Shown here piece after piece: positions 63,810 through 64,000 of a DNA stretch of 64,000 nucleotides. The notes under the pieces are model-generated. The model was not told the origin of the DNA. It ran no database searches and was given only the letters and a program-made list of their open reading frames with translations. The number at the start of each line of letters is the position of its first letter. Position 1 is the stretch's first letter. Source of the stretch: an endosymbiont of Escarpia spicata (GTDB lineage: Bacteria; Pseudomonadota; Gammaproteobacteria; Chromatiales; Chromatiaceae). Location of the stretch: contig QFXE01000001.1 of assembly GCA_003349915.1 (NCBI GenBank), positions 124,001 through 188,000 of the forward strand. The letters are read 5' to 3'. Position numbers and translations under genes: made by a program.

Positions 63810-64000
63810 ATGAAGTTGCTGTCTGTTATTAAGCGCTGTCTGTTGCTCGCCGCCATCCTCGCCGCGCCACAAAGTTACGCCATCGCAGAGTCCCAGGTCC
63901 TTGCAACTGCAGGTGAAATGAGCGTCACTGATGATGATCTTAAATCAGCCATGGCCAGCTCTCCGTTTGCAACCCAGTTTCCGTCAATGGATCGGGAAGA
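63810..64000 (+). CDS. N-terminus of a secreted peptidyl-prolyl isomerase (parvulin type), cut by the window edge
   Basis: From ATG 63810 the first 26 or so residues are a signal peptide (LLLAAILAAPQSYAIA). The following VLATAGEMSVTDDDLKSAMA and QFPSMDRE resemble the N-terminal chaperone helix of parvulin-type isomerases such as SurA and PrsA. The parvulin domain lies outside the window, so the assignment is from the N-terminus only. It may fold the multiheme cytochrome encoded just upstream. Confidence 0.6.
   Translation, partial: MKLLSVIKRCLLLAAILAAPQSYAIAESQVLATAGEMSVTDDDLKSAMASSPFATQFPSMDRE

Overview
The window looks like part of a gammaproteobacterial chromosome with moderately high GC. 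Supporting signs are a fused PurL close to 1,295 residues long, a CheV protein and a MotY-like protein behind flagellar sigma-28 type promoters, sigma-54 promoters beside an NtrC-family regulator, an aryl-polyene-like cluster, a multiheme c-type cytochrome and a PEP-CTERM surface protein. A marine or sediment lineage, possibly a sulfur oxidiser, would fit, but nothing seen here fixes the genus. No rRNA, tRNA, CRISPR array, transposase or prophage was found.

Layout. 1-4.6 kb: end of an exopolysaccharide-type locus (membrane protein end, sulfotransferase, glycosyltransferase), then a secreted beta-helix protein. 5.0-7.3 kb: cheV, an isopentenyl-diphosphate-isomerase-like Nudix protein and a PdxH-like oxidase. 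7.4-26.5 kb, all on the minus strand: an Ebo-type cluster (EboF, E, B, A, C and a TIM-barrel isomerase) whose upstream part is joined by overlapping start and stop codons to a cytochrome b561 and a seven-gene MoxR/DUF58/BatA/VWA module. Upstream of that lie a secreted alpha/alpha-toroid protein, a membrane protein and an inositol-3-phosphate synthase. 27-30 kb: a sigma-54 activator and its histidine kinase. 30-37 kb: a PEP-CTERM protein, two tandemly duplicated secreted toroid-PKD proteins and a membrane-anchored acidic protein. 37-45 kb: mixed housekeeping and accessory genes, including a VTT membrane protein, a methyltransferase, a YdjY-like protein, a double-RCK potassium channel coupled to a hemerythrin, a MotY-like protein and an amidohydrolase. 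45.5-50.4 kb: purL, a small secreted protein with an 11-residue repeat, and a lipoprotein. 50.4-60.9 kb: a compact aryl-polyene-like lipid/polyene cluster. 61-64 kb: a heptaheme lipoprotein cytochrome and the start of a peptidyl-prolyl isomerase.

How the parts may work together. Two good -24/-12 promoters flank the two-component pair. One drives the PEP-CTERM/toroid-PKD genes and the other drives the inositol-phosphate-synthase/toroid genes at the head of the Ebo/MoxR block. The simplest inference is one regulon linking surface-protein deposition to an envelope-directed metabolite pathway. The Ebo sugar-phosphate cyclase (EboD) is not in the window. An inositol-3-phosphate synthase, which makes a carbocycle from a sugar phosphate by different chemistry, sits in the block instead.

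Caveats. Four genes are interrupted. Three (MoxR, DUF58 and the MotY-like gene) carry single-base changes in short homopolymers and could be sequencing errors. One carries an extra copy of an 8-bp tandem repeat and looks like a real slippage event. All family assignments come from reading motifs, not from database searches.
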